Shown: positions 25,927 through 34,012, counted from the stretch's first letter. The stretch is DNA of 64,000 bases from Burkholderia sp. OK233 (GCF_900230185.1 NZ_OCSR01000002.1:3906001-3970000), one strand, 5' to 3'. The notes: generated by a model from the letters alone, not told the origin. Numbers and translations: made by a program.

Positions 25927-26226
25927 AAGACAGGATGTAAACAGCTTTCCTCACAAGTTAACAGCCCCCTCGGCGATGATTGTCAACAGGCCCTAGATGG
26001 CTCTCCAGATTCTGCACGAGGGTCGACACCGACGCGCGCGGCATCTCCAGCGAATCAGCCGCCTTCGAGAAGCTCGATGCATCGACGACACGCTTGAATA
26101 CTGCCATTCCTTGAAGAATGTCCATACCGGGTTGTCCTCTCGAATGTGGCCGACCCGCAGTCTAGAACGGACTGGCGATGAGCCGCAAACAGAAGTTCGC
26201 GCGGCGTGGCTCGCTCACAAAAAGTC

Positions 26227-26254
26227 TTGACACCGTTTGTTCACAGCCTATAGT
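26227..26254 (+). promoter_or_regulatory. Sigma-70 promoter for a leaderless ArsR-family mRNA
   Basis: TTGACA (26227-26232) and TATAGT (26249-26254) are separated by 16 bp. The start would fall 6-8 nt after the -10, at 26260-26262, on or next to the A of the ATG at 26262. GTTCAC is repeated at 26239-26244 and 26253-26258 across the -10, a possible self-operator. Confidence 0.65.
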
Positions 26255-26261
26255 TCACCAT

Positions 26262-26597
26262 ATGGCAAAGTCTCCAGTCAGTCAACTCGATCGTACGTTC
26301 TCCGCCCTCGTGGATCCGACACGCCGGGCCATCCTCGCTCGCCTCGAGCGGGAGCCTGGCCTGTCGATAACGGAAATTGCGCGGCCGCTGCCGCTCAAGC
26401 TTCCCGCGGTCATGAAGCACCTCGACGTGCTGAGCGACGCGGGGCTGGTGGCGCGTACCAAGAACGGGCGGACCGTTTCGGTCGATCTGGTCGCAGGGCC
26501 GATGGAGGAGGCGATGGCATGGTTGAGGCGCTATGAGCGCTTCTGGTCCGCGAGCCTCGACCGGCTTGCCGATTTTGTGGAGGGACACGAGGAATGA
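26262..26597 (+). CDS. ArsR-family winged-helix regulator (metal-independent, SRPBCC-associated)
   Basis: DNA-binding repressor of 111 residues, with TFSALVDPTRRAILARLEREPGLSITEIARPLPLKLPAVMKHLDVLSDAGLVARTKNGRTVSVDL as the whole winged helix. It lacks the metal-site ELCVCDL motif of true metal sensors and belongs to the subgroup found next to AHSA1/SRPBCC genes. Its ATGA overlap with the next gene means tight coupling. There is no ribosome site before ATG 26262 and the promoter places the transcript start at the ATG, so translation is probably leaderless. It is likely self-regulated. Confidence 0.93.
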   Translation: MAKSPVSQLDRTFSALVDPTRRAILARLEREPGLSITEIARPLPLKLPAVMKHLDVLSDAGLVARTKNGRTVSVDLVAGPMEEAMAWLRRYERFWSASLDRLADFVEGHEE

Positions 26598-27046
26598 CCC
26601 AGGAAAAGCCGAGCCTGACTATCGTGCGGCGCATCAAAGCCCCGCCGGCCCGAGTTTACGCAGCGTGGACGAAACCCGAACTGATGGTGCGCTGGTGGGG
26701 GCCTGACGCCGGGCCGGTGCTCAGCGCCGAAGCCGATCCGCGCGTGGGCGGCCGCTTTCGCGTGGTGTTCCAGACACTGGACGGCGAAACGCACGACTGC
26801 CGCGGCGAATACCTGGAAGTCGAAACGGACCGCAAGCTCGTCTTCACGTGGGAGTGGGTCACCACCCCTGAGCGACGCTCGCTCGTCACCATCAGGCTGC
26901 GGCCAAGTGAAGACGGAACCGAACTCAGCCTCACCCATGCGCAGTTCTTCGACGAGGCCGCACGCGACGGTCATCAGGCCGGCTGGAGCACCGCATTGGA
27001 CAAGCTCGACGCATTCATGGCTCAACTGGAAGATGAAGGCAACTGA
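26594..27046 (+). CDS. SRPBCC/AHSA1-family protein
   Basis: Protein of 150 residues with the START-like helix-grip fold: VRRIKAPPARVYAAWTKPELMVRWWGPDAG is the classic AHSA1 opening. It continues with GGRFRVVF, GEYLEVETDRKLVFTWEW and a C-terminal helix, GWSTALDKLDAFMAQL. The family binds hydrophobic ligands; these ArsR-linked members have no settled role. The start overlaps the ArsR stop by four bases. The GST gene follows 40 bp later and probably shares the transcript. Confidence 0.93.
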   Translation: MTQEKPSLTIVRRIKAPPARVYAAWTKPELMVRWWGPDAGPVLSAEADPRVGGRFRVVFQTLDGETHDCRGEYLEVETDRKLVFTWEWVTTPERRSLVTIRLRPSEDGTELSLTHAQFFDEAARDGHQAGWSTALDKLDAFMAQLEDEGN

Positions 27047-27086
27047 CGCGCATCGGAAACGAATTCAACTCATACCGAGGTCGAAT

Positions 27087-27743
27087 ATGAAGCTCTATTA
27101 CGCTGAAACACTGGCTCCACGGAAAACCTGCGCAGTAGCAAAATATTTAGGCTTACCGATTGAATATGCCTTCGTCGATCTGACAAAGGGCGAGCAGAGC
27201 AAGCCAGGTTATCTGGCGATCAATCCGAATGGCAAGGTGCCGTGCCTCGTCGACGGCGAGAGAATCATCTGGGAAGCGGACGCCATCATCAGCCATTTCG
27301 CGCAGCGTGCGGAGTCCGACCTCTGGCCGCGTGATGACCGGCAGATCGATGTCCTGCGCTGGTTCAGCTGGAACAGCCATCATTTTTACCCGCACGCCGG
27401 CGCGCTTTACTTCGAGTCCATCATCAAACCGGTGCTTGGACTCGGCGGACCCGACCCGTCGAAAGTCGCAGAAAAGCAGGGTCTGTTTCGCAAGTCTGCG
27501 CGCGTGCTCGACCAGCAGCTCAAAGGCCGTAAATGGCTGCTCGGGGACGGCCTGAGCGTCGCGGATTTTTCCGTTGCCATCGCGCTGCCTTATGCGAAAA
27601 ACGCCGCCATGCCGCTCGATGAGTTTCCGGAAATGCAGCGCTGGCACGATCAGCTGAACGCCATCGAAGCATGGCGCAATCCGTTTCCGGTGCGCCCGGC
27701 GACTTCCGGCACTTCCGCCGCGAACGCTGCGCTCCACGCCTGA
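27087..27743 (+). CDS. Glutathione S-transferase family protein
   Basis: Two-domain GST of 218 residues. The thioredoxin-like N-terminal domain has KLYYAETLAPRKTCAVAKYLGLPIEY, the cis-Pro loop NGKVPCLVDG and the gamma-glutamyl contact WEADAIISHF (Glu-Ala/Ser-Asp in place of E-S). The helical C-terminal domain (about 85-205) has the N-capping box LSVADFSVAIAL. It is likely to conjugate or reduce electrophiles in the cytoplasm. ATG 27087 follows CGAGGTC. It is the third gene of the ArsR-AHSA1-GST operon, so the set may answer a hydrophobic or electrophilic compound; that is inference. Confidence 0.93.
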   Translation: MKLYYAETLAPRKTCAVAKYLGLPIEYAFVDLTKGEQSKPGYLAINPNGKVPCLVDGERIIWEADAIISHFAQRAESDLWPRDDRQIDVLRWFSWNSHHFYPHAGALYFESIIKPVLGLGGPDPSKVAEKQGLFRKSARVLDQQLKGRKWLLGDGLSVADFSVAIALPYAKNAAMPLDEFPEMQRWHDQLNAIEAWRNPFPVRPATSGTSAANAALHA

Positions 27744-27753
27744 AGACACAACC

Positions 27754-27990
27754 ATGTGCTGCGCGATCGTTGCACTCGCCGTGACCTTGCTCGGCAGTTG
27801 GCGCGGCGTGTCGGGCACGCTGATCGGCCGTGCCGGGCGTCTGCGCCGGATCGCGATCGTGTTGATTGCGATCGGCGCCGCTGCCGGCTCCGCGTTGGCG
27901 GCCGATCAGTTCGCCGATGTCCGCGGCGGACAGTTGTCGTTCTATGCGCGCCTGAGTTCGATGCCGATTTGCGGCTATTTCAGCCGCTAG
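27754..27990 (+). CDS. Small hypothetical membrane protein
   Basis: A 78-residue frame beginning ten bases after the GST stop. It has two hydrophobic stretches (CAIVALAVTLLG, 3-14, and IAIVLIAIGAAAGSALA, about 33-49) and a polar tail ending PICGYFSR. It keeps the high GC3 of its neighbours. The ribosome site is weak (GAAGAC), and no family is recognised. It ends 33 bp before the second insertion sequence, so the downstream part of its operon may have been displaced. It could also be chance. Confidence 0.4.
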   Translation: MCCAIVALAVTLLGSWRGVSGTLIGRAGRLRRIAIVLIAIGAAAGSALAADQFADVRGGQLSFYARLSSMPICGYFSR

Positions 27991-28019
27991 TGGTTTATTT
28001 TCTTTCGTGAACTCAACAG

Positions 28020-28835
28020 CTAGAGGGTGTTAGGAACTTGGACAGTCGGCGCAACATGTACAAGCATGAGCATGGCGAAGACAACGAAGTGCAGGCCTGC
28101 TAACGTTTCAGGTAGGCGCTCGTAGTCTCGCGCCAGTCGCCGGAACCGGTTGAGCCAGCCGAAACTACGTTCGACAACCCATCGGCGCGGCAGCAGCACG
28201 AAGCCCTTCTTCGCCTCTGGTAGTTTGATGATCTGAAGTTCGATGCCTTCGTCATGCGCAGCCTGTCGAGCTGTGTCACCGGTATAGCCCTGGTCAGCGA
28301 ATGCAAGCTTTACCGTCTGACCGGTTGCCTGCTGAACCTGACGCGCAAGCTCGGCTACCTGTGCGCGCTCCTGCTCGTTGGCCGGCGTGATGTGTACCGC
28401 CAGCAGCAGACCTAACGTGTCGACAGCCATATGGACTTTGCTGCCTCGCTTGCGCTTGTGACCGTCGTAACCCGCGCGCGGTCCGCTCTCGCAGGTGGAC
28501 TGCAAGGTGCGCCCATCCAGGATCACCGCACTGGGCTGCCCCTGACGCTCCTGCGCGACCCGAATTACAGATCGCAGATCACTGACCATTGCCTCGAAGC
28601 AGCCCGCGTTCAACCAGCGTTGCGTTTGCTGGTAGACCAACTCCCATGGTGGAAAATTGGTCGGCAGCATACGCCACGACGCACCCGCTCGCGCCATCCA
28701 GCGCAACGCATTGAACATCTCGCGCAGTTCATACCGCCGCTGTGGTGCATCTTCATTCATCAACGTTAGATAGGGAGCCGCAAAGCTCCACTCTTCATCC
28801 GAGACATCTGTGGGGTATGGCTTGCGTTCTGTCAT
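28020..28835 (-). CDS. IS5-family transposase (single frame)
   Basis: DDE transposase of about 271 residues. The N-terminal region is MTERKPYPTDVSDEEWSFAAPYL and RYELREMFNALRWMARAGASWRMLP. Catalytic residues are Asp in AVILDGRTLQST, Asp in LAFADQGYTG and Glu in RWVVERSFGWLNRFRRLARDYER, with the family's R...Y spacing. ATG 28833-28835 is preceded by TGGCGGA. The stop TAG (28020-28022) is made by the flanking CTAG target, not by the element itself. The frame is intact, so the element may be active. Confidence 0.93.
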   Translation of the reverse strand: MTERKPYPTDVSDEEWSFAAPYLTLMNEDAPQRRYELREMFNALRWMARAGASWRMLPTNFPPWELVYQQTQRWLNAGCFEAMVSDLRSVIRVAQERQGQPSAVILDGRTLQSTCESGPRAGYDGHKRKRGSKVHMAVDTLGLLLAVHITPANEQERAQVAELARQVQQATGQTVKLAFADQGYTGDTARQAAHDEGIELQIIKLPEAKKGFVLLPRRWVVERSFGWLNRFRRLARDYERLPETLAGLHFVVFAMLMLVHVAPTVQVPNTL

Positions 28836-28881
28836 TCCGCCAGGGTACCAGGTCTGGCGGAAAGTGCCTAACACCCTCTAG
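28020..28881. mobile_element. IS5-family insertion sequence, second type, about 854 bp, in CTAG
   Basis: The element spans about 28024-28877. The left end AGGGTGTTAGGAACTTG and the right end (read inward) AGGGTGTTAGGCACTTT form inverted repeats with one or two mismatches. CTAG is present at both borders (28020-28023, 28878-28881). It carries one full-length DDE transposase on the minus strand. It differs from the element at 25147 in sequence and gene layout but shares the CTAG target. Confidence 0.9.
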
Positions 28882-29410
28882 TTAATTTTTAAAAAACATT
28901 GGCTGTTGCCACGTCCAATAGCACACTCCGCGCTGCAATAAAATAAAGTTTCTCGTAGAAATGTGCGCGTATCCCGCCTTTAGAGTATTAACTCTGCCGA
29001 TTACTTCATCCATTCGATTTGCATACGTAGTGCGCTAATTCATGAAAGATTGTGAAAGGAAGTTGACACGAGAACGTTTGCCAATCTAGGCTACGCACTG
29101 TCGCTAAAAACTGACCCGATTCCTGTCCACCTGCTCGGAGACGCAGGTAAGCCGCTGCTTTGCCCGTCAGTCAGGCGATCGCATGCAACTGCAGAAAAAC
29201 GGCTTATGTCGTCTTTTTGAAAGTATTGTAATGATCAGGCAGTGCAATTCTAAAATCAGCCACAAGTGCTGAGGTAGTAACACGTCCATATATTCTCGCT
29301 AGCAATCCGGCGCTAGTGCGGGAGACCTTTTTTGCTGAAAAAACAGAGAAACACAGCTTAATCACTCATCGCACTTTCTTTATGCCGATTTTGTCAGTCG
29401 AGGATTAACT
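28882..29410. promoter_or_regulatory. AT-rich gap with candidate promoter and folded leader
   Basis: A 529-bp stretch without a convincing ORF, lower in GC than the genes around it. TTGACA (29063-29068) with TAGGCT (29087-29092), 18 bp apart, is a possible promoter. The RNA from it could close CTGAC (29111-29115) on GTCAG (29166-29170) around an inner hairpin, ACCTGC (29129-29134) with GCAGGT (29143-29148). I could not match it to a known riboswitch class. The M1 peptidase gene begins at 29411. Confidence 0.4.
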
Positions 29411-31585
29411 ATGCGTATAAATTTCCGATTGCAGATACAGTGCCTGGCGTTAGCCGGGATAGTGGTCCTGGCGGGCTGCGGCGGTTCAGACGGCTCGTCG
29501 ACGCTTTCGAGCAAGTCCGCCCAGACACCGGCCGCCGCCTCCGATGTGGCGCTTGCGCCGCCTACTGCGCCGATCGTTGCGGACACATCGATCAACAAGA
29601 GCGTGCCGCCGGTCGAATTGCCCGACACGGTCACACCGATCAACTACAAGCTGTGGTTCCGGCCGAACCCGGCGCTCTCTTCATTCGACGGTCGCGCGGA
29701 CGTCCAGATCAAGGTGCTGAAGGCCGTCAACGCGATCACGATTGCCGGGCATCGCGTCAAGTTCACGAACGGCACGATCACGCTGCAGCCAGGCAACATC
29801 CAGTTGATCGCCACGCCGCAGGATGACGGCGATTTCTACCAGCTTCGCCCAGTGAGCGGGCAGATCGCCGCCGGCAACTACTCGCTGCACATGGAGTGGA
29901 GCGGCATCATCAACTTCAAGACCTATGACGATCCGGTCGCCAAAACCGGCGGCAGTTGCGGCGACGATCCCTATCCGGGTTGCTCCGCGGCGGAGGGCGT
30001 GTTCCGCGTCGACCTGAAATCGACCGATGGCACGACGAGCGGCGCGATTCTCACGCAAGGCGAGTCGAACCTCGCGCGCCAATGGTTCCCGGGCTGGGAC
30101 GAACCGGCTTTCAGGCCCACCTACGAGGTGAGTGCGGAAGTCCCGCAGAACTGGAACGTCGTCTCGAACGCGGCGGAAAAGCCGGCCGTGAATGTGGACA
30201 GCGGCTACAAACTGGTGTCGTTCGAAAAGACGCCGCCGATGCCTTCGTATCTGCTCTTCTTCGGTGGCGGCCAGTTCGACATTCTCGAAGACGACTTCTC
30301 GAGCCCGCTGCCTGACCACAAGGGTCTGCATCTGCGCATCTTCACGCCACCCGGCATGCGAGACTGGGCGAAACCGGCCATGCAACAGACCAAGCAGGCA
30401 CTCGATTATTACTATCGCTATACCGGCATTCCGTTGCCGCTCACCAAGTTCGACACGATCGCTGCAAACGACGCGTTCAAGGAGCAGAAAGATCTGAACT
30501 TCGGCGGGATGGAGAACTGGGGCGCGATTCTCGAATTCGCCGACGACATTCTGCCGGCACCTGGCACCACCATGTCCGATTATGGTGTGACGGTTTTGAC
30601 GCATGAAGCCGCGCATCAGTGGTTCGGCGATCTGGTCACGCTCGACTGGTGGGACGACGTGTGGCTGAACGAATCATTCGCGACGTTCTTCGAGAACAAG
30701 ACCAAGGTGCGCTTCTTCCCGGACCGCTTCAGCTGGGTCGATGACGTGAAGAACAAGTATGCGGTCATCAACGCCGATCTGAAATCCACTTCGTTCCCGG
30801 TGCAGCCGAACTTCAACGGCTGGGCCTCGAACGACTTCGTGCTGAGCGCAAGCGCCTTTACGTACGACAAGGGCGGCCATGTGCTGAAGATGCTGGAGAA
30901 TTATCTCGGCGAGGACTTGTTGCGCAAGGGGCTGCAGTCGTATCTGGCCGACTATGCGCTCGGCAATGGCACGCCGAAGCGGTTGTGGGACGAACTGACC
31001 AAAGCGAGCGGCGAGCCGATGGTCGCGATCGGCGACAGTTTCGTGCGGCAAACCGGCGTGCCTTTGCTTTCGCTCGACACCCAGTGCGATCTGACGACCA
31101 ATCAGACCGTGGTCACGCTCAAGCAGTCGCCATTCCCGAACCAGAACCAGTATCCCGGCACGCAATGGACCATTCCGTTGACGCTCGCCTACGGTGACGG
31201 ACTGACATCGCGCAAGACGGTTGCGATGAAGGACACGCAAACGCAGGTGCGCCTGAACGGCTGTTCCGCGGTGCTCGCGGATCCGAGCGGTCTCGACTAC
31301 TACGTGACGAACTACAGCAACAACGCGTGGAGTCAGTTGCTGGCGCAGGGGAACGCGCTGAAGGATCCGGTTTTGCTGACCAGTCTGCAACTCGAGGCCA
31401 AGCTGCTGGTGAAGAACGGTCTGGCGGATCCGTCGCGGGCAACCAGTATCGGCTCGCTCAGCCCGACGGCTGCGCCGCTTGCGCGTCAGTTGCTGATGAC
31501 CGCGCCGACGACACAGTCGCTGCGTCCGACGATCCGCTATCAGGGCAGGTTCAAGCTGAAGCCGCAAGCGCAGCAAGCGCAATAG
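29411..31585 (+). CDS. M1-family zinc aminopeptidase lipoprotein
   Basis: Envelope-anchored gluzincin of 724 residues. The lipobox LAGC ends at Cys23, with a Ser/Ala-rich spacer after it. The N-terminal beta domain (about 70-300) precedes the catalytic domain, with the substrate motif GGMENWG starting at residue 365. The zinc site is HEAAH (398-402) with the third ligand Glu421 in WLNESFA, exactly the M1 spacing. The C-terminal part (after about 540) is shorter than in PepN and lacks its long helical domain. It probably trims peptides outside the inner membrane. ATG 29411 follows CGAGG. A terminator hairpin follows at 31654. Confidence 0.95.
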   Translation: MRINFRLQIQCLALAGIVVLAGCGGSDGSSTLSSKSAQTPAAASDVALAPPTAPIVADTSINKSVPPVELPDTVTPINYKLWFRPNPALSSFDGRADVQIKVLKAVNAITIAGHRVKFTNGTITLQPGNIQLIATPQDDGDFYQLRPVSGQIAAGNYSLHMEWSGIINFKTYDDPVAKTGGSCGDDPYPGCSAAEGVFRVDLKSTDGTTSGAILTQGESNLARQWFPGWDEPAFRPTYEVSAEVPQNWNVVSNAAEKPAVNVDSGYKLVSFEKTPPMPSYLLFFGGGQFDILEDDFSSPLPDHKGLHLRIFTPPGMRDWAKPAMQQTKQALDYYYRYTGIPLPLTKFDTIAANDAFKEQKDLNFGGMENWGAILEFADDILPAPGTTMSDYGVTVLTHEAAHQWFGDLVTLDWWDDVWLNESFATFFENKTKVRFFPDRFSWVDDVKNKYAVINADLKSTSFPVQPNFNGWASNDFVLSASAFTYDKGGHVLKMLENYLGEDLLRKGLQSYLADYALGNGTPKRLWDELTKASGEPMVAIGDSFVRQTGVPLLSLDTQCDLTTNQTVVTLKQSPFPNQNQYPGTQWTIPLTLAYGDGLTSRKTVAMKDTQTQVRLNGCSAVLADPSGLDYYVTNYSNNAWSQLLAQGNALKDPVLLTSLQLEAKLLVKNGLADPSRATSIGSLSPTAAPLARQLLMTAPTTQSLRPTIRYQGRFKLKPQAQQAQ

Positions 31586-31653
31586 GCCCGATAAGCCCGG
31601 TAAGCTGGATAGACGGCATCGAGCCGTACTGAGCCGCCGTAAAAGGCGGGGCC

Positions 31654-31683
31654 GTGGCCCGCATCCTCAGCGATGCGGGCCAC
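31654..31683. terminator. Twelve-bp hairpin between convergent genes
   Basis: GTGGCCCGCATC (31654-31665) pairs perfectly with GATGCGGGCCAC (31672-31683) around CTCAGC, between the convergent stops at 31585 and 31775. It is symmetric and has no long T-run. Probable two-way terminator. Confidence 0.65.
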
Positions 31684-31774
31684 GTCACGTCGGCAGTATC
31701 GCGCGAACGCAGCGTCTTCAATCAGGCTTTGACATCTGCATCCGCGTAGATAAGCGGTCGAATTCCGGTGTCGC

Positions 31775-32521
31775 TCATGCAGAACTCGGTCGGCGCTCCA
31801 GCCAATTCCGCAACAGACCTGCTAAAAGCGCGCTGACGATCACCGCAAGGTAAAGCGAGACGAGACTGTGGCGCCACGTATCGAGCGCAAGCTGGTGCAT
31901 CAGCAGTTTCGAATCAGGCGCAGGGAGAACAGCATGCATTGCCACGACGGCTTGCTTCATCCGCAGAAAACCCACGGCGGATAGCAATGGCAAACCAACG
32001 AGCAGGGCCAGCAGGGCGGGCCTCGCGCGTTGCATCGCCGGATAGTGACGCAATCGAAACCACACGCCGAGGCAGCCATGGATCCAGCCCGGCGCGAGCA
32101 GTGCAAGTTGCAGACCCTGCGTGCCGCTCGTGATCAGCGATATCACGATCCGCTCGTAGTTCGGCTCGAAGCCATACCGCGACGTTGCGAGGCGTGTTGC
32201 TACGGCATGCCGGATGAGCAGCAGGGGCAGGCTGAGTCCTGCCCACAGCCGGATCCATTCAGCGGGCGGGAGCACCCAGTGACGACGTCCGTAAATCGTG
32301 CGCACAGCCAGAGCGAAATGGAGCAGGGCCGCACCGTACAGCAGGATCGTTCCGGGCACGCTATGCCAGATCCACAGGGCGAACGTGAGTCCGCGCCCGG
32401 CAAGATCGAGTGACCAGATTCCGAGCGCGTGATTGACCAGGTGAAAAAATAGATAAATGAGCAGCACCATGCCCGATCCGAGTTGCAGGCGGCGCAGAAC
32501 GGGCCACAATTCCGGTCGCAC
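31775..32521 (-). CDS. Membrane protein like the N-terminal module of class III adenylate cyclases (cyt b-like)
   Basis: Inner-membrane protein of 248 residues with about six helices. RRLQLGSGMVLLIYLFFHLVNHALGIWSLD, GALLHFALAVRTIYGR, LPLLLIRHAVATRL and PGWIHGCLGVWFRLRHYPAM resemble the membrane part found in front of some proteobacterial adenylate/guanylate cyclases. That part recalls the fumarate-reductase/SDH cytochrome b fold; the helix histidines (FFHLVNH, LLHF, LIRH, WIHG) could ligate haem. Here no cyclase domain follows; the chain stops after a short polar tail. GTG 32519-32521 has AGGAGGG upstream. It is the second gene after a 91-residue ORF, 12 bp apart. Confidence 0.8.
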   Translation of the reverse strand: MRPELWPVLRRLQLGSGMVLLIYLFFHLVNHALGIWSLDLAGRGLTFALWIWHSVPGTILLYGAALLHFALAVRTIYGRRHWVLPPAEWIRLWAGLSLPLLLIRHAVATRLATSRYGFEPNYERIVISLITSGTQGLQLALLAPGWIHGCLGVWFRLRHYPAMQRARPALLALLVGLPLLSAVGFLRMKQAVVAMHAVLPAPDSKLLMHQLALDTWRHSLVSLYLAVIVSALLAGLLRNWLERRPSSA

Positions 32522-32533
32522 ATCACCCTCCTT

Positions 32534-32809
32534 TCAATTTGTATGCTTAAAAGCGGCATGGGAGGCCGCAGTCGAATCGCGTCGAGCATGCGGCCGCGCC
32601 GGCCGTCCCAGGCTCCTCACGCTCTGCGAGTGGGGTGCGGCGGTGCGTTTCTGATGTCCGCTCTGTTGTACTGCGCCCTGGCGCACTGCGTCGGCAAATC
32701 GCTGCAATGCGGATAGCGAGCCGCACACGCTCTGGTATTCCTCGCGGCCAATCCTGGCGTCGAGGATGACTGCCATGCCCGAGGCGCGGGCCATGTCGAT
32801 GATGTCCAT
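32534..32809 (-). CDS. Hypothetical 91-residue protein
   Basis: Small soluble protein beginning MDIIDMARASGMAVILDARI, then GREEYQSVCGSLSALQRFADAV. This is a compact helical start followed by a basic, probably disordered tail rich in Arg, His and Ser. The ATG at 32807-32809 has AAAGGAG upstream, a strong site. It lies directly before the cyclase-like membrane protein and almost certainly shares its mRNA. It matches no family I know by function. The order suggests a partner or assembly factor for the membrane protein, but that is only context. Confidence 0.65.
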   Translation of the reverse strand: MDIIDMARASGMAVILDARIGREEYQSVCGSLSALQRFADAVRQGAVQQSGHQKRTAAPHSQSVRSLGRPARPHARRDSTAASHAAFKHTN

Positions 32810-33043
32810 GATGGTTACTCCTTTCAGGTTCTCTCACCTGCATGACCGCCGCCGCGTCGCGGCTATTCCCGCACTTACCCTGGCAGGCGTCATATAAGCC
32901 TGCGCGATTGGATTGGCCAGCCAGCAATAATTTTCTGTTCCTGGAATAAAACCGGCGGCACGCCAGTATTCCTGATGAACCGAGTCGTGTGGCCCGCCGG
33001 ATGATCCCGCGGTTTGCCTGCGAATCCTTATCGTGAGGTCAAC

Positions 33044-34012
33044 ATGTCGTCACATCATTCATCCGATCCTGCATTCAACCCCGCATTCAACCCTTCACGC
33101 CGCGGCGCGCTGAAATGTCTCGCTTTCGGCGGCGTAGGCACGGTGTTCGTTCTTGCCGGCGGTATTCTCACGCCGGTGGAACTGGCCCTCGCGGCCGACG
33201 CGAAATCATCCGCGACATCCATGGGTGTGCCGCTTTTCCTGCAGATCAGCGATTCGCATATCGGCTTCAATAAAGAAGCCAACCCGGATGTCGCGGGGAC
33301 GCTCAAACAGACGATCGACTACGTCAATGCCATGCCGGTCAAGCCTGCGCTGACCATCCACACGGGCGACATCACGCATCTTTCCAAGCCGGCGGAGTTC
33401 GATCTCGCGGCGCAGTTGATGTCGGGTCTGAATATCACGGAACTCCACACCGTGCCCGGCGAGCACGACGTGACGGACGGCCCCGGAACCGAATACTTCA
33501 GCCGCTTCGGCAAGGCTTCGGACAACAAAGGCTATTACAGCTTCGACCACAACGGTGTGCACTTCGTCGCACTCGTCAACGTGATGCATTTCAAGCCTAA
33601 CGGCCTGGGTGGTCTCGGCGACGATCAACTCGCCTGGCTCGAAAATGACCTGAAGGGGCGCTCGTCCAGCACGCCGATCGTCGTCTTTGCCCATATGCCG
33701 ATGTGGACGATCTACGAACCGTGGGGGTGGGGCACAGGCGATGCCGGTCAGGCGATGAGCTATCTGAAGCGCTTCGGCTCGGTGACCGTGCTGAACGGCC
33801 ATATTCACCAGATCGTGTCGAAGGTCGAAGGCAATATCACGTTCCATACCGCCCGCTCGACCGCCTATCCGCAGCCGACCGCCGGCAACGGTCCCGGCCC
33901 CGGGCCGCTCACGGTAGCAAGCGATCAGCTCCCGAAGATGCTAGGGGTGACCAGCATCAAGATCGTGCGTCATCCGCTCAAGGCGACGCTTGCCGATACG
34001 ACACTCGCTTGA
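33044..34012 (+). CDS. Tat-exported metallophosphoesterase
   Basis: Periplasmic calcineurin-like phosphoesterase of 322 residues. A twin-arginine signal, PSRRGALKCLAFGG, is followed by a hydrophobic stretch and cleavage near ALA-ADA, so it is exported folded with its metals. The metal motifs are in order: ISDSHIG, HTGDITH, GEHD, FAHMPM and NGHIHQ. The usual GNHD is GEHD here, a change at a metal-ligand position. ATG 33044 follows GTGAGG. The cupredoxin gene starts 34 bp after the stop, so the two form an operon divergent from the cyt b-like pair. The substrate is unknown; cAMP or other phosphodiesters are possible. Confidence 0.92.
   Translation: MSSHHSSDPAFNPAFNPSRRGALKCLAFGGVGTVFVLAGGILTPVELALAADAKSSATSMGVPLFLQISDSHIGFNKEANPDVAGTLKQTIDYVNAMPVKPALTIHTGDITHLSKPAEFDLAAQLMSGLNITELHTVPGEHDVTDGPGTEYFSRFGKASDNKGYYSFDHNGVHFVALVNVMHFKPNGLGGLGDDQLAWLENDLKGRSSSTPIVVFAHMPMWTIYEPWGWGTGDAGQAMSYLKRFGSVTVLNGHIHQIVSKVEGNITFHTARSTAYPQPTAGNGPGPGPLTVASDQLPKMLGVTSIKIVRHPLKATLADTTLA

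Larger units (their letters stand above)
25143..25996. mobile_element. IS5-family insertion sequence (IS427-like), 846 bp, in CTAG
   Basis: The element spans 25147-25992. Its ends are perfect inverted repeats for at least 16 bp (GGCCTGTTGACAATCA at 25147-25162 and its reverse at 25977-25992). The target CTAG is duplicated at 25143-25146 and 25993-25996. It encodes a two-frame transposase on the minus strand. Size, ends, CTAG target and orfA/orfB layout fit the IS427 group of the IS5 family. The exact repeats and clean duplication suggest a recent insertion. Confidence 0.93.
24370..26125 (-). pseudogene. LysR-family regulator split by an insertion sequence
   Basis: The regulator is in two pieces. 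The 5' piece (25997-26125) starts MDILQGMAVFKRVVDASSFS, a LysR winged helix; the 3' piece (24370-25146) holds the rest of the helix, ...GVRLLNRTTRSVQVTEDG, and the whole effector domain to DLNG. Removing 25147-25992 and one CTAG copy restores a single 301-codon frame across ESHLGVRLL. The insertion cuts the recognition wing, so the product should be dead. The intact gene would be divergent from the ArsR-AHSA1-GST operon. Confidence 0.93.

Noticed and set aside
29101..29220. Match of the folded leader to a c-di-GMP-I riboswitch
   Set aside because: The conserved GCAAACC and the receptor segments of that class are missing.
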